The translations under genes were made by a program, and so were the position numbers. Shown here one piece after another: positions 43,490 to 54,473 of a DNA stretch of 64,000 nucleotides. The notes under the pieces are model-generated. The model was given only the letters and a program-made list of their open reading frames with translations, did no database searches and was not told where the DNA came from. The stretch spans positions 372,001 to 436,000 of the forward strand of contig WHUZ01000045.1 in assembly GCA_015179045.1 (NCBI GenBank), written 5' to 3'. How positions within the stretch are numbered: the stretch's first letter is position 1; each line of letters begins with the position of its first letter. The stretch is from Kalaharituber pfeilii. Its lineage: Eukaryota > Ascomycota > Pezizomycetes > Pezizales > Pezizaceae.

Positions 43490-44063
43490 CTTGACACTCT
43501 CGCTGCCTCGTCTGCTGCTTCGTTTCCCGGTATGCTCTTGTGACTTTTCACACACATCACAGCCATGTCTAGGTCTCCCCCATCCAGTCTTCTTTTCCAG
43601 GCTTCTCTGAGTCGCCTCGTCGCCCCGTCTGGTGTTGGGAGTCCCTTCGCTATTGCTGACATCCTGGATATCGCGAACTTGGAATCTGTGATGATGACTA
43701 GTTACGCGCATGGAGACATCACATAGGGGAGGCGACAGACCCGGAGTGTAGGTGGTGCGGAGAGGCAGAGGAGACCACCAGACATCTACTAGAGGGGTGT
43801 AGAGTGTGGCAGAAGAAATGGCCAGGGGGCGTGGCAGCAATAAGAAAGCCCCCGAAGTGCAGGGAAGGAGAAGGTGAGCCACTACAGGGGCTGATGGAGA
43901 TGATGGAAGAGGATGGAGAACCTTAGTTACATTTTAGTTTGACAGTATTTTATTCTCTTTATTTCATTTTGCTCCTATCTATTACATGTACCTAACACAT
44001 CGCCATAGCCCACAGGGCGGTATGCGATAAATGATATAAAAAAATAAAAAAATAAAAAAAAAA
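43490..44063. mobile_element. LINE with 5' inversion (twin priming)
   Basis: The right part (about 43707-44063) is plus strand: RAWRHHIGEATDPECRWC, EAEETTRHLLEGCRVW, stop, hairpin tail, poly(A). The left part (about 43496-43702) encodes on the minus strand the preceding RNase H region: VIITDSKFAIS, IAKGLPTPDGA, MCVKSHKSIPGNEAADEAAR. About 80 codons between the two are missing. Inverted 5' segment plus deletion at the junction is the signature of twin priming. GACACT at the left border and after the poly(A) may be the target duplication. Confidence 0.75.
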
Positions 44064-44409
44064 GACACTTCTAGATATTTCTAAAGTCATGTGAGCAGCA
44101 CGTTACATACACGTGACTTGCCTTTTTCATTCCTTATTTGGAAATATCTACATTCTTTTTGTACTCGAGGTCTCAATTATAAATAGGTCTCGAACTTCCT
44201 CCTGTACGTAGGTTGGACTTTAATCAATGAACTTTGTCCTTCCTCCCAACATCTCTATCATGAAGTCAAGGCAGGTTTAGACGCAGTGGTGGAGCTTATT
44301 GCGATAGTGCGGTTTCTGGAGAGCCTGTTGGTTCATGGTAACGATGAGCCGGCATACCAGTGGCTCTCTAGGCAAACCGTGATTTGGTTCTATTTTTGAT
44401 TTTAGCTCC

Positions 44410-45000
44410 TTTTTTTTTTTTTTTTTAATATCATTGTTCGCGTGCCGCCCTATTGGCTATGGCGAATTATACGTAGATCGTAAAGGAAATTAAAGAAGTG
44501 AGATACTGTGAAAGTGAAATAGTGAAGTAATGTAAGGAAGTCCCCCGCCCCTTTTTATTCGTCAAACCGTCTCATCAGCGTCATTAATGGATCTTTATCT
44601 TTGTCGGTTCCTTCAGGGGGAATCATGATGTCCTCCCTGTCCCCTGGCCAGAATCTTCTCCATACCCTGCATTCCTCCAGTAGGTGAGCTGTCATCTCTT
44701 CACTTTTCCTGCACCATTGGCACTCTAGTCCGTTGGCTTTGTCTATTTTGTAACGCCATGCTCTCAAGCCTTTGCCGCCCAAAAGTACGGCCATCAACTT
44801 CACGTGGTGTCCTAATCTCTGTAGTGGCTTCTACCATGACCTCCGCCTCCTTTGATATTAGTGCTTCAGCTATTGCTAGGAGCTCTGCACCGTTCACTGT
44901 GGAGTTGGTTCCTAGGTAGATCGATGTCTTTATCGTTTTGAAGTATGCTCCCGCACCCGCCTTTCCGTTCATTCTGCTGCCATCAGTGTAGCGTATTGTC
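44410..45000 (-). mobile_element. LINE copy with internal deletion
   Basis: T run and hairpin tail at 44410-44465. The minus strand encodes IYLGTNSTVNGAELLAIAEAL..EVMV, then jumps to EATTEIRT, which in the neighbouring frame is the TTTCAGAG/GGTCC-type region before KLMAVLLGGKGLRAWRYKIDK and the knuckle ECQWCRKSEEMTAHLLEEC. Compared with 38801-39760, roughly 310 bp (end of RNase H to the RLG motif) is missing. The 5' end near 45000 is approximate. Confidence 0.75.
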
Positions 45001-45059
45001 GTCTCAGGCCACAGCGTGGTACACGATGTTGAAAAAAAAAAACATGTAACATCTTTTCA

Positions 45060-45096
45060 TATTACTCGTAGACCGCCCGGAGCTACGACGAGGCAA
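45060..45096 (-). mobile_element. Decayed LINE tail
   Basis: ATATTACTCGTAGACCGCCC and GGAGCTACGACGAGG are a diverged minus-strand hairpin tail. No poly(T) adjoins it directly and no body is present. Confidence 0.45.
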
Positions 45097-45242
45097 TATC
45101 CAACAGCCAGCTTTGGAGCGAACTGTTAAACATCAAAGTTTACCAGGTTTTCTCTGCAACCTTGGGTTACGCATTTCTGTATAGATAGTTTTGGGTTCCC
45201 TCGTCCTGTGTCTTTATTAGGCAATACATCCAAGCACTTCAC

Positions 45243-46587
45243 CCAATGCCACCGGCCAAGAAGCGCCAACTCTACACATCCATAGCCCGCACGACAGCGA
45301 CCTGGGGCTGCTGGGCTTGGAACCAGTACGCGAAGGCAGCCCCGAGTCAACGAAAGAAGGACGCCCTGGAGAAATGGCAGTATACCGTAGCCCGCTCGAT
45401 TACAAGCGCCCCATGGGGCACCAGGCGGGACGTGGTGGAAGGCCTGGCTAACCTCGAGTCGATACAGACCTTCGTGGAGGGAGAAAGCACAAGGGTAGAA
45501 GCACGAACACTAAGATTCGAGGATGAGCCGATCAGAAACCAATACCCGGAAACCAGATACCTGCGGGGCACACTGATTCACCGCCAACCCCTCCCATTAG
45601 CAAGGCTACCCACCCTCCCCGCGGACACCACGAAGGAGGAGTGGGAAAAGGCAATCTCCGAAGTGGAGGAAGAGGGATGGACCAGCCACTACACTGACGG
45701 CAGCCGGATAGATGATGCCTCCGAAGCGGGAATGTACACGCCACACCCACCAAAAAGGATATCAAGGTGCCTGGGCAGGCTAAGCACCGTCAACGACGCG
45801 GAGCTGCTAGCCATGAGCGAGGCACTGGACAGCCAGGACAACGAGGTCCTAATCATTACCGACTCCAAAACAGCAATAGCCAAACTCCAGAGAATTGCCG
45901 ACGGGGAACCCAACCACGAAGGGGCCTCACAGCGGGTCAGGGAGGCCTGGGGCCGCAGGCTGCGGACAGGAGACTTGGACGTGGCGGTCATGTGGGTGAA
46001 AGGACACAAAGTGGTTCCCGGCAACACGGAGGCGGACATGGCGGCCAAGATAGGCACGTACCTTCAATACCAAGAAGAAACCGTAACAGAGGCCGGACTC
46101 AGACAACAAGCAAAGGCGGACAGAGCCAGGGAGAGAAACAGACTGGGTCTTATGTACAGACCACTACAAAGACTAGGCCCCAGAGTCGCCACCCTGGCCG
46201 GCATCCTCGGAGGCAAAGGCCTACGTGAATGGAAGCACCGAATCGGAACAGCCGACAGCCCAGAATGCCGCTGGTGCGGCGAAGACACCGAGACAACACA
46301 ACACATACTGACACAGTGCCGGGTATGGAGACGGAAATGCCCACGGGGCATCGAGGACCTACGCCAGCCGAGAGGTGACGACGAAGTCAGAGACAGGCTT
46401 TGGGACATACTGGAATGGGCGGGGCAGTAAAGACATGACATCTATTTCACATCTCCTCCATCATATCATTATTTCTTCTCTTTCCATTATTTCTTTTCTT
46501 TTCCCTTCATCTCTCTTTTCGCATGTAACTAACCATCGCCATAGCCCCTAGGGTGGCACGCGATTAATGATATGAAAAAAAAAAAAT
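45243..46587 (+). mobile_element. 5'-truncated LINE with 14-bp TSD
   Basis: Perfect duplications ATCCAAGCACTTCA lie at 45229-45242 and 46588-46601. The insert carries the last 394 codons of ORF2 with an open frame (45246-46430), 3' UTR, hairpin tail (TCGCCATAGCCCCTAGGGT..) and poly(A). It lacks endonuclease and reverse transcriptase, so it cannot move alone. Confidence 0.93.
45246..46430 (+). pseudogene. LINE ORF2 C-terminal third, frame open
   Basis: 394 codons aligned with residues about 698-1089 of the ORF2 at 20465-23734: thumb/connection region, RNase H (YTDGSRIDD, TVNDAELLAMSEAL, IITDSKTAIAKL, VPGNTEADMAAKIG with all four acidic residues), ERNRLGLMYRPLQRLG and the knuckle CRWCGEDTETTQHILTQC. 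It is a different subfamily judging by many substitutions. The first Met belongs to the interior of ORF2 and is not a natural start. Confidence 0.85.
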
Positions 46588-46601
46588 ATCCAAGCACTTC
46601 A

Positions 46602-48638
46602 GTCTTGTCATATATCCTATGCTGTCCCTCAATTTTCACGACATACAGGTAATGATATACCCAGTGGTGAGACAAAATGGGAGCGGCTGAGTAATGTGTG
46701 CACTCTATGCAATTCTTGGTATAGTGTGATATGCAGTTCGTATATTTATACAAGCTATGCAGATAGTTACTCGTACTTAATAGAATGAGATGGAATATTG
46801 GGTCGACGAGTTACAGGTAATCTCAAGAACGAGCTCCCGTATACTAGATCATATTGTCGAGTCATATGAGAAATCTACAAGTGATTTTTAACCTTGGGGT
46901 GTGTGGTCATATTTTATCCGGTACTCGTTTCAGTGAATACAATTTGGATACTGTGCATTTAAGAAGGATTTGACTAGAAACCTTGTTCCATCGAGATTGC
47001 GGAATTCAAGAATTCTGGAAATTCCACACCGAACACGTACAGTCCAACCTGCCTATAATGAACCCCGCTATAGTGAAAACCTTGCTATTATGAACACACC
47101 GGATGTCCAGGCCGCACAATTTGACCTTACTATAATGAAATCGCACTAGATAGTGAAATGAAAAAAAAATCTAGAGAACGTTATTTTTATCTACATACAA
47201 ATTGTTCTTGCTATAATGAAAAGAGGCTAATGAAAAGTTTATAGAAAACCCCCCTGCTACTGCCTTGCCTCCTGTGCACCAATAATTTTCCGAGCAGCAC
47301 AACAAACAGCAGCTATGTCGCTAAGTGCTAGAAGCTGGTTTAAACCAAGTTTGTGAGTTTCTGCTGCTTCCGGGTATGTTGCTGGTATGACTTCAAGGCG
47401 AGGGAAAGCTGCTGAAAGGTAGAACCAAGCTCTGAAAGTTCTAGTAGCTGATGAAAAGTTAGTGGTCCAGGGAAGAAACCGGCAAACTCTCCATATAATA
47501 CAACCGGTCATCAATTGCCGGCCCACAAATGGCTAGACGTACAGGAATATGAAATGTACAAATGTTTCATTTACTTTACTGTAGATAACTGATGACCACC
47601 GCTAGTATAAGGAAAGGCCAGACCTGTATCCCAGCGGACTGCCCTTGCACCTCTTTTCAGTCCTGTTTAAAACATCAAAGAAAGTCAACAAAGTAGCACA
47701 ACTAAGGAATTACAAAAAAAAAAAAAAAAAAAAAGGGAGCGCATGAATAATCTGGAGCCTCTATCAAAAATTTCAAAAGAAGTACTCTTGGTGCTTTTGC
47801 TACGGAGTAATCAGGTTGCTTCTCCTTATACCTGCATAGTCTCGAAGACTGGTACCAACCTGTTGGAGAAACGTTAATCTAGCCCCTCGCCCATGCATGA
47901 GGCTTACGCGGGTCGGAGGAATTGTTGTGCCGTCGGATGGTTTGTGAGTGCGACGGAGGGATGGTTGGGCCGATAGGGAGAACTGTGGGGAGGGGCCTTC
48001 AGCCAGTGTGCGGGTATATGTATGGGTTGACTTCTCATTCTGTTCTTTATCATCATTATGTTGAACACGGATAGTTGCTATTGAATGCAGTATTATTCCT
48101 GTCATAGCAGCGTGAACTTTACACAACCTACTAGTACAAATATGTACTATTGAATCCCTACAAAAAGGTACTTAGTACTTCCATGTCAAGCCGCGGCAAC
48201 CACTCATGCTGTGACCCCGCTGCCTTTTACGCCAAAAACCCTCCCCCCCCTTCAGTAATTATCAACTCCCGAGCGAAGAGACCTCGCTGTGCCGGAAACC
48301 TTGGTATTCCGGATGCTCTCAGGCTGCTACATCCCGCTCCCCATGCAAAACCCTCTTGCCATGCCAGACGCGCTAAGAATACCAGACCGGACAGGAGTTG
48401 CCAGGCACTTAACCCCCTGTCTTCACACAAATAATATTTGCTATACCGGGTACACTAATACTCATACGTCCAATCTTGGCTACCCCACCTTCGCATTTCC
48501 CTTGAACAAGCTTACTAACTTGACATCACATAACTATATCAGGTTGTCATTGTCCCGATTAGGCAATAGCAAGGTAAAATTGTAGCTATTAGTATATCTC
48601 TATAGCAAACCTACAGCGTCACCTTGCAGCAGCTCGTC
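46602..48638. other. No recognised gene; one end of a pogo-like element
   Basis: At 47040-47165 CAGTCCAACCTGCCTATAAT and repeated CTATAATGAA / CTATAGTGAA motifs resemble the end of a pogo/Tc1-type transposon, but I could not locate the other end. Open frames (for example minus 47257-47526) have no motif I can name. An A run at 47713-47733 has no recognisable tail before it. Confidence 0.4.
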
Positions 48639-48651
48639 ATCACGAAGCGAA

Positions 48652-48824
48652 GTGTTCTACCCACCCAGTAGGCAGCCCGAGCGTGGCCCAGGTTCTGAGT
48701 TCGAACCACGGGGTGACTGGCTACTTCTACAAGCCTGCCTCCGGGCTTTGAGGGTTTAGACCCAGGGGCCCTGCCATGGCGAACAGCTACAAGCGGGGTC
48801 ACGTGAAATAAAAAAAAAAAAAAA
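48652..48824 (+). mobile_element. tRNA-related SINE with 13-bp TSD
   Basis: Perfect duplications ATCACGAAGCGAA lie at 48639-48651 and 48825-48837. The 173-bp unit opens with a tRNA-like head: CCCAGTAGGCAGCCCG resembles a pol III A box region and GAGTTCGAACCAC matches the B box (GGTTCGANNCC). A body with CAAGCCTGCCTCCGGGC follows, then the tail CTGCCATGGC..CTACAAGCGGGGTCACGTG and poly(A). Size, promoter boxes and duplication define a SINE, presumably mobilised by a LINE. Confidence 0.88.
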
Positions 48825-48839
48825 ATCACGAAGCGAAAT

Positions 48840-49390
48840 GCACGACAACAGGCAAAACTGCGGAACTTACGCACTTAATACTGTATCACAATGACCAGAA
48901 CAGAAGATTTTTGCGCTTCATGAAGGAACTAATCTAAGAGCTATTTTGACTATAATATAAATACTTCTATTATGGACGTATATACATAAAAGTAATACTG
49001 GGTGACGGCATTGTGTGTAGGAGAGCTGTTATAAGGCGTTTACATAAGAGCGTTGATGATTGATTTACCTTCCACAAGCGACCACTCGTCGCCAGGCCGG
49101 AGCATGAATTAACATAGAGCGATTTGGTTACAACGGACGTCCCAGAGGGAACTGATATAAAAGTAACGACAACTTTGTTAAATTTATCAACGAAGGCAGC
49201 TAAGGATCTGAGTGAAGTACATTCAGGAATTTAGAAGTTTTGGAACAGGAATCTTGTGCTTCATGATTCGTATGCAGTTCGACACGGCAAAACATCAAAG
49301 CCAGAAAGAGACAGAAAGTGCTGGACAACAGGCCAGCTGACACCCATCCGTACATTACTCCCCCCTCCCTACAACCAGGCTGCTCCCTCT
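48840..49390. other. No recognised gene
   Basis: Nothing identifiable on either strand. It is presumably intergenic and holds the 3' flank of the minus-strand gene that ends at 49391. Confidence 0.4.
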
Positions 49391-50341
49391 CTACCACGGC
49401 ATTGTGAAAGCGGGATCGAGAATTGATGCCTGAACATGCCCTTCCGGATCCATTCTAGGCGCCTGCTCCTGAGCCACTTGTGCAATTGCGCAAGCTGCGA
49501 GCTCGAGGGTTTCAAGATTCTCGCGGTGCTTTCGGCCATAATCCAGGGCGAGAAGCACTGCTTTGTACAGCAGGAACGCAGACACCTTTCCGCCAAGGGG
49601 TTGATATGCTCCGGTGGAATCCTTGTACAACAAGACGCCTCGTAGGATGTTGAAGGCTTCGGTCGGTAAGTTGAGTGACGGCAGGTAAGGCAGTGGCGGC
49701 ACCACCACTGATTCCTGAGTGCGGAGATCCCAGAGTGGGGTTAGAGCAGCCATCATGGGCTCGGCGACGGCCGCGTTTTGAGGAAGCCTTGAGACAGGGA
49801 CCGCAAGCCGGGCGAGTTCGGCAATGGTGAGCTCAGCTGTGTACCACCGACGCCAGTCCATGAGGTGCCTTTGCTCCTGACTAGTTGCGGGAGTCACAGA
49901 TGGACAAGAGAGATGGTTCCAATAATGCCACACAATATGGACGAGTGCTTGCCGCTCTGACCGGTTGTAGAAAACATCGAGAACCTCCTCGTAGTATGTG
50001 AAGGAAGGCCTGTAGGGGTTGCGCAGGTTGGTGGATCTGCGCCGGTAGGAGGCTTTGGGAAATCCTGCGCGTGCATTGGGCCTCGTCCTCGGGGTTCTCC
50101 GGGCGTTGAAGGCGGCCACCGTGGTCACCTTCCATTCCTCGGCCGGGGGTGGGGTGATGTAGGGGGGAATGAAGCGCTTGGGAAAGGGTGCAATTTCAGG
50201 GTGGGGGGTGGCGGTGTACGTACCAGGGCTCATTGGGGTGAGCCCAGGGTCCATGGGAACGGTGCACGTACTAGGATCCATGGGAACGAAGCCGGGACCG
50301 ACGGGAACGTGCGACTGGCGGTGCTGCGGGAAGTGATCCAT
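49391..50341 (-). CDS. Unrecognised 316-aa protein, Pro-rich N-terminus
   Basis: A single open frame with balanced composition and normal GC content, unlike the surrounding transposon debris. The first 60 residues are Pro-rich with repeats (GFVPMDPSTCTVPMDPG, LTPMSPGTYT). The rest looks globular: a basic Arg-rich patch around 85-110, then aromatic and Leu-rich segments (RQALVHIVWHYWNHL, MDWRRWYTAELTIAELARL, FNILRGVLLYKD, KVSAFLLYKAVLLALDYG). There is no signal peptide or membrane helix. I do not recognise a family. It may be lineage-specific, or gag-like from an unknown retroelement, though no pol or repeat ends adjoin it. Confidence 0.5.
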   Translation of the reverse strand: MDHFPQHRQSHVPVGPGFVPMDPSTCTVPMDPGLTPMSPGTYTATPHPEIAPFPKRFIPPYITPPPAEEWKVTTVAAFNARRTPRTRPNARAGFPKASYRRRSTNLRNPYRPSFTYYEEVLDVFYNRSERQALVHIVWHYWNHLSCPSVTPATSQEQRHLMDWRRWYTAELTIAELARLAVPVSRLPQNAAVAEPMMAALTPLWDLRTQESVVVPPLPYLPSLNLPTEAFNILRGVLLYKDSTGAYQPLGGKVSAFLLYKAVLLALDYGRKHRENLETLELAACAIAQVAQEQAPRMDPEGHVQASILDPAFTMPW

Positions 50342-50454
50342 GGATACTGCAGGAGACGAGGAGGGACCGCGGCCGAGAAGGGATTACCGGGAGTGCCAAG
50401 AACCACTGTGTGTGATTATGTAATCACGGTCGCACTAGAACTACATACAATTCC

Positions 50455-50895
50455 GTTTCTTGTATATGTATCATTGCTTGTACGTCGCCCTGGGGCTACA
50501 ACGAGATTAACTACCTAGGAGATAAATTCTAAGACATCATCTTAGGAGACTGCAGTGAGAATAACGTAAGGGAGAATAAGACATGGCTCCAACTACGAAT
50601 CCTGCAGTGAAACAATGTTTTTTTATATATATATATATATCGCCACTAGCATACCGCCCTATGAATTGAACTATGACGAGATTAAATACCAACGAAATAA
50701 TAACAAGGCCGAAAGTCAAAGGTGAAAAATCTTAGGAAGAATAAAGCACAACAAGGTGGGGGGGGTCTCCTCCTCCAATATCCTCTCTCTGCCCATCTCA
50801 TGAAGCAGCTCTACCAGGGCGTCTGGTTCATCTTCGCTGTTTGCTGCGCGCTGTCTTATTACCTCCAGCCCTCTTGGCTACTTCCGCCTCCCAAC
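50455..50895 (-). pseudogene. Stacked LINE relics: two tails and an ORF2 end
   Basis: Two decayed hairpin tails lie at 50463-50510 (CATTGCTTGTACGTCGCCCT..) and 50640-50680 (ATACCGCCCTATG..). Beyond them, the minus strand between about 50890 and 50770 reads AEVAKRAGGNKTARSK and PDALVELLHEM, matching the ORF2 C-terminus of the relic at 3019-3490. An (AT)n run at 50628-50641 precedes the second tail. Confidence 0.55.
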
Positions 50896-50899
50896 CTCG

Positions 50900-52114
50900 C
50901 ATTTGGACAATCGAACAATGCTATGTGACCGGCACATGCATGGCACTCCATAGTTAAGGACCCTCTCTCTGCATACGCAGCTACTGAAAAGCCCTTCACA
51001 ATGCCGACTTGCGCAATTTTCAGGATAAGCGGCCTTGGACTGTCTCCGTGAGATTAAGGTCCGTCTCGTAGCCATGGTTGCGGCACTTCCCTGTCAGAGA
51101 TGCGGCTAGAATTGAGCTCAACAAACTGTGTCAAAGGCACCTTGAGGTAGGGTTCTTATGCTGACGGACGCTTTTATGAAGAGAAACAGCTTGCCTGCAA
51201 AAAGGTATTCACATTTCAGTTCGACGGCCGTTCAAAGCGTTGCTGAACGATGGGAATGTTTCTCAACACGTTTGAAAGCTTTCTAAGCTGGAACTATTGA
51301 GTAGTGGGAGCTCATGATCAAACTGTTTGACCGGCGTCTAGCTAGTTCTAAGCGCATCTTTCTGAACATCGTCCAAAATTTGAGCTCAGGGCTTCATGAG
51401 ATGCTACTGTTTGCCTTGGCGCAGATACGGGGAGAGGTGTACTACACCTTGTCGCTTCCAAGGATCGTTGTGGAGTTACCGTCGGTTCGAGATTGCCTAT
51501 CGCCTACCTTACAATACATCTTGTGTCAGTCAGCGGAGAATCAATTGTAGAGCTGCGACTAGAGATCATCGATCTGAACATCCAACAGGAGTGCTATTTG
51601 AGAGTTTCGGAGTACATAACCTCCAGGGAAGTGGGTGCAGGGAGATTATTCCACAACGTGTGATGAATCATGGCAGGTCTATACGCCAAAGTGAGTTGGC
51701 ATCTATCAGTCTTACACCACCAGGTGATGCGGATGAGGAGTTCAGCTTATCCCCCAGCCACGGTTGTTGGTGTGTGAGTGAGGTGGTTCCATGACAAGGA
51801 AGGTCAAATATCCGTGCAAGGATGCATCGTCGGGAGAGACTACCCATGCCACAAATTGAACCATGCTTCTCAACTTCTTGCACTATCATTCATGCGCGGT
51901 ATATTTTTCGTGGGCAGAGCACTCCCAGCGCCTTGCGTTCGGGCCGATTTCTCAAAGCGCATTTAAACAGCTAAGTGTGCGTACCCCCCAAAGCGTTGGT
52001 AAATTTTTGAATCCCTTATTACTTACACCTAGAAACATTCAAACTAGGGATCCTTACGTTAAATTTTCGTATGGAGAGGTAGCCTTGTATGCGGGTGACT
52101 CATCCGCGATGTCG
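50900..52114. other. No recognised gene
   Basis: Short overlapping frames only, the longest at 51396-51794. No domain, splice-supported model or repeat end identified. Confidence 0.4.
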
Positions 52115-52126
52115 TAAACTGTGTAA

Positions 52127-52193
52127 TTCTTTTTTTATTTTTTATTTTTTTTTTTTTATATCACTCGCATGCCGCCCTGTGGGCTATGGCGAG
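52127..52193 (-). mobile_element. Tail-only LINE insertion with 13-bp TSD
   Basis: This 67-bp insert is an interrupted T run, ATATCACTCGCATGCC and the hairpin GCCCTGTGGGCTATGGCGAG. Duplications GTAAACTGTGTAA lie at 52114-52126 and 52194-52206. It starts at the base of the hairpin on its own strand. Confidence 0.88.
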
Positions 52194-53120
52194 GTAAACT
52201 GTGTAAACAAAAGATTGCTTTCCACACTGTCGTCATGCCTCGCGGAGACCGCAGCTATGGATTTACCATAAGGCGAAATGCTTTCTGCCCAGCGCTCGCT
52301 CAATTTCTTTTTTTTCTTTTTGCTCCTTGGACCGATCCCCTTATAACCCGGAGAAAGGCACTTGTGCAACTTCCCTTGATAAACATCCCCAATATAACGG
52401 AAACAAACAACCCATAAATTTCAGGAGATGCCGAGGAAAACACAAAGCGAAAGCCCAATCCTCCAAGAAAAATCAAGGGGTCATGTCCATTCTCCACATC
52501 CCTCCCCTTCGCCGTTCTGTCCACTGCTGTAGTTCTGTTCCAGTCATACAGACACGAGTGGTGCCACGTTCCTGATAACCTTACTTTCGCTGGTCTTATC
52601 TGATTCCAACTCTCCTCCTAGGTAGATAACAATCGAGCTACTCTTCGTTCCCTTCCTCCTCTCTTTCCTCACCAACCGTCTTGCCGCAACAACCTTCCCC
52701 GTCCATGGGTTCACCTTTTCCATCCAATCTCTTATTTCCTGAGTTTATTACCGGAACACCATGTACCATAATGGCCCAGCCGGATTCCGACAGTCCTTTG
52801 TTCTGGCATACTGGTTTCGCAGAGGATATTGGAGGCTTGTCCACTTTGCCAGCTTGGATATATTCCACTTAGCGAAGTTGGCGCTCAATCTCCTTCCAGC
52901 TTTCCTGGATTGGAAAGTGGTGGACTTTGTTCAGATTTTCAATAGCGGCACTGCTCAAGGTGGGTTAGATTTTGAGCTTTCGATCTGTATAGGTTTCGCT
53001 AAATTGGGGGACGTTGTGGTTGCGAAGTTCCTTCCAGCTGATACTCATCCTGTTGGACTGGTTGCCGCCTGAAGGGCAGGCTCGTGATGGGACCCTGAGG
53101 TCACGTGTCGCTATGGGCAC

Positions 53121-53425
53121 TTTTTTTTTTTTTTTTTTTTTTTAAATCACGTATCATAACCCCGCTTGCAGCGCCAAGCCATGGCAGGGTCCCTGGGCGA
53201 GCCCTCGAAGCCCGGAGACAGGCTTAACAAAGAAATTTCTATATACTTCTAAAACCAGATTCCAGAAACTTCCGGACGGTTCTTCCGGTTTCCGTACCAA
53301 GGAAGCTCCCCTATATCTCTCCACCTCTCCCCCCTCCCCTCTCCTGTTCTGGGCACTTGCCAGGATTCAAATTGGCAACAGCCCCGCTCACGGAGCGACA
53401 CATCATACGTAACGCTCCAACATCC
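53121..53425 (-). mobile_element. tRNA-related SINE, long form
   Basis: Read on the minus strand: a tRNA-like head (GTGTCGCTCCGTGAGCGGGG as possible A box region, CAATTTGAATCCTGG as B box), a 170-bp body rich in GGAGAGG, then AATTTCTTTGTTAAGCCTG, CTCCGGGCTTCGAGGG, CTGCCATGGC..GCTGCAAGCGGGGTTATG and a 23-base A run. The tail and AAGCCTG..CCGGGCTT segment are shared with the SINE at 48652. No clear duplication was found. Confidence 0.7.
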
Positions 53426-53469
53426 ATCTTCAACCTCACTGGTTACTGATAGGCAGGAATCCGATTTAA

Positions 53470-53520
53470 AATGGATCACATAACCCCGCATACAGGCTAC
53501 GAGCCTATGGCAGGGACCGA
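53470..53520 (-). mobile_element. SINE-type tail in the BTB gene leader
   Basis: GGATCACATAACCCCGCATAC, GGCTACGAGCCTATGGCAGGG is the minus-strand SINE tail with a decayed A-rich end (TTTAAAAT). It ends about 25 bp before the BTB start codon, so it forms part of that gene's 5' leader or promoter. Confidence 0.55.
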
Positions 53521-53542
53521 TTGCTCCTTGCGTGGGGCTAGC

Positions 53543-54473
53543 ATGGGAGAAACAATTCCGGAAGCTGTTGACGCATTCAATTTCGATATCCTCGAAAGCC
53601 CGTTCTTCAAAATCATGTTGGGAGATGAAAAGCAAGTTGTAGGGAATGATAGCATGACCACATTTTTTGTCCAAAGGGAACTCCTGGCATCGCTCTCTCC
53701 AGAACTGCGAAAGCACATAGAGAATGAGATGAAAGAAGGTTTGAATGGGGAAATGGTACTTTACGACGTGGACAAAGATACTATGCAGCGCTTCCTGCAA
53801 TGGGCGTATTTGAAGGACTACAAAACGTAGGTTGCCTGTGCAACATCATGATAAAATTATGCTAATAAACTTAAAGACTCCAGACTCAGGCAGTGAGCAG
53901 CACACTGCTCCTGCATGCAAAGCTTTACGTCTTTGGTGACCGATTCAATATTGGCTCCTTAAAGGATGTGAGCTATGAGAAGCTCACTTCACTTTGAGAA
54001 AACAGCCTAACCCAGATCCCAACCTCTCCGCTGCTGTGTTCAGCGCAGTGAGATATGTTATGGAAAATGTCCCATCTCTCACTGAGAGACTGGTTGATTA
54101 CCTCCTGCGTTACATCGCTCAGATACTAGACAGCATTTGTGATCTGGCAGATTTCGAAGAGCTGATTCTTGCTCATCCGCATGCAGCTGTGGACTTATTC
54201 CGCTTAGCGCGAGCAGAAAGGTCGCCGCCTAATAGGCCCTCTGAAAGCATCCCCCTGGTTGGCCCAGTTACCGCGGCTTGCGCTGGATGCAAAGAGATCA
54301 AAGTTATTTGCTTCATATTTTGCAGGGGGTGCAGGGGAACATGGGCACCCATGGGTTGGAATGAGGAGGACCGCCAGCAGCGCCGCTGCCGTGTGGCGGA
54401 CTGCCGGAGGATTGGCTATATTGAGTACCATTGTGACAGCAGGAAGCCCGGGTGCCTCAATTCTCCCTGGTAA
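53543..54473 (+). pseudogene. BTB/POZ-domain protein gene with probable frameshift
   Basis: Exon 1 is 53543-53826, then a 50-bp intron (GTAGGT..CTAAT..AAAG, 53827-53876). The spliced frame reads VQRELLASLSPELRKHIE, VDKDTMQRFLQWAYLKDYKT, LLLHAKLYVFGDRFNIGSL: a BTB fold followed by its usual C-terminal helix. BTB proteins commonly act as dimerising adaptors, some for cullin-3 ligases. The frame then stops at TGA 53995; continuing one base earlier opens LRKQPNPDPNLSAAVF..FEELILAHPHAAVDLFRLA and a Cys-rich end (CAGCK..CRGCRG..CRVADC). That continuation looks like the normal C-terminus of fungal BTB proteins, so a one-base loss near 53990 is likely, or a sequencing error. Confidence 0.65.

Noticed and set aside
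47257..47526. pogo transposase fragment
   Set aside because: Adjacent to pogo-like end repeats, but no DDE or helix-turn-helix motif could be read.
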